Source: an uncultured Gloeocapsa sp.
GTDB lineage: Bacteria > Cyanobacteriota > Cyanobacteriia > Cyanobacteriales > Gloeocapsaceae
Reading direction: 5' to 3'
DNA: 5,584 bases
Assembly: GCA_937930495.1 (NCBI GenBank)
Contig: CALGKL010000027.1
Coordinates: 1-5,584, forward strand
Notes under the pieces: generated by a model
Database searches by the model: none
The model's input: the letters and a program-made list of their open reading frames with translations, nothing else
Told to the model about the DNA's origin: nothing
Translations under genes and position numbers: made by a program
Part shown: piece after piece, positions 5,130-5,584 of the stretch
Position numbering within the stretch: position 1 is the first letter of the stretch
Layout of the letters: every line of letters starts with the position of its first letter

Positions 5130-5584
5130 ATGGAAAGTCTCAAATCACTAGCCAAAAACGTACTTAATCAAGAACAACGTTCTACGCTCTGGGAATGGCG
5201 TCAACAATATCGGCGTTCTCTCAAAGAATATCATAGACAATGGCAAAGTTGGTGGCAAAGTCTTAAATATCGAGGTAATAACTATACCTGTCCCTGTTGT
5301 GGTGGTAATTTTCGTGAATTTCTCCCTTATGGTTCAGTTATAGTGAGAAAAAATGCTCAATGTCCTCGTTGTGGTTCGTTAGAAAGACATCGTTTACTGT
5401 GGTTGTTTTGCCAAGAAAAGACTAATTTATTTACCGCTTCTCTACAAGTTTTACATATTGCTCCTGAAAAATGGTTTCAGAATCGAATCAATTAAAATCT
5501 TTCTCCAATCTAGATTATGTGAGTGCAGATTTAGAGGCTAATTGGGCTATGGTCAAGATGGGTATCACCAACATTGATTATCCT
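5130..5584 (+). pseudogene. Zinc-ribbon class I SAM-dependent methyltransferase, apparently frameshifted (runs off right edge)
   Basis: From the ATG at 5130 the frame gives 121 residues ending at TAA 5493-5495. Residues 1-50 are basic and Trp-rich. A zinc-ribbon-like pair follows (TCPCCGG with Cys54/Cys57 and QCPRCGS with Cys78/Cys81), then LERHRLLWLF and the start of a SAM-binding fold (VLHIAPE, 107-113). The expected next part of that fold (SNLDYVSADLE, then WAMVKMGITNIDYP) is present, but in the -1 frame, open from 5468 to the window end. One missing base or two extra bases between 5468 and 5495 would explain the break. Known relatives have both parts in one chain, so this is probably a mutated gene or a sequencing slip. 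An ATG at 5471 begins the second frame, but a split enzyme is unlikely. The substrate is unknown; a neighbouring sugar- or surface-modification cluster is common for such enzymes but none is visible here. Confidence 0.72.

Noticed and set aside
5105..5155. Upstream start (ATG 5155) for the nucleotidyltransferase
   Set aside because: The 17 added residues are outside the MNT fold and antisense to the methyltransferase coding start; ATG 5104 is a better fit.
5471..5495. Programmed -1 ribosomal frameshift in the methyltransferase
   Set aside because: No X-XXY-YYZ heptamer in the right phase precedes the TAA and no downstream stem is evident in the visible sequence.

Overview
The window looks like chromosomal DNA of a moderately AT-rich cyanobacterium. 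Three perfect HIP1 octamers (GCGATCGC, at 119, 3863 and 5048) lie in 5.6 kb, which is a cyanobacterial hallmark. The protein set also fits: a SpoIIAA-like STAS protein, a TPR protein, an M20D amidohydrolase of the cyanobacterial type, an HTH protein with an acidic linker and a zinc-ribbon methyltransferase. The genus cannot be read from the sequence.

Left part, minus strand, transcribed leftwards: carA (2100 to 958), then a STAS anti-sigma-factor-antagonist-like gene (900 to 532), then a secreted or periplasmic TPR protein (453 to the left edge, cut off). The gaps are 57 and 78 bases without an obvious terminator, so the three may form one transcript. The STAS gene has no ATG, GTG or TTG start in frame; a strong AGGAGG site points to an ATT start. 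Upstream of carA is a good sigma-70 promoter with a perfect GTA-N8-TAC (NtcA-type) box directly beside its -35 element.

Middle: from the 160-base divergent region with carA, an HTH/acidic-linker protein (2261 to 3025) is read rightwards. It carries a recent-looking in-frame 51-base duplication. It converges on an M20D amidohydrolase (4230 to 3013) and overlaps its end by 13 bases.

Right part: a two-gene minus-strand operon encodes an MNT-type nucleotidyltransferase (5104 to 4742) and a HepT-like HEPN protein (4760 to 4290). They overlap by 19 bases and look like a MntA/HepT toxin-antitoxin pair. Only 25 bases from the nucleotidyltransferase start, a divergent zinc-ribbon SAM-methyltransferase gene begins (5130). 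Its frame stops at 5495, but the expected continuation is plain in the -1 frame to the right edge, so it is probably frameshifted.

How the genes connect: CarA supplies the glutaminase half of carbamoyl-phosphate synthetase (pyrimidine and arginine synthesis). The NtcA-type box would tie this to nitrogen status. The NTase/HEPN pair acts as a self-contained module. The other genes show no evident shared pathway. I see no insertion sequence, CRISPR array, tRNA or rRNA. The most unusual items are the STAS start, the carA control region, the split methyltransferase and the TA module.
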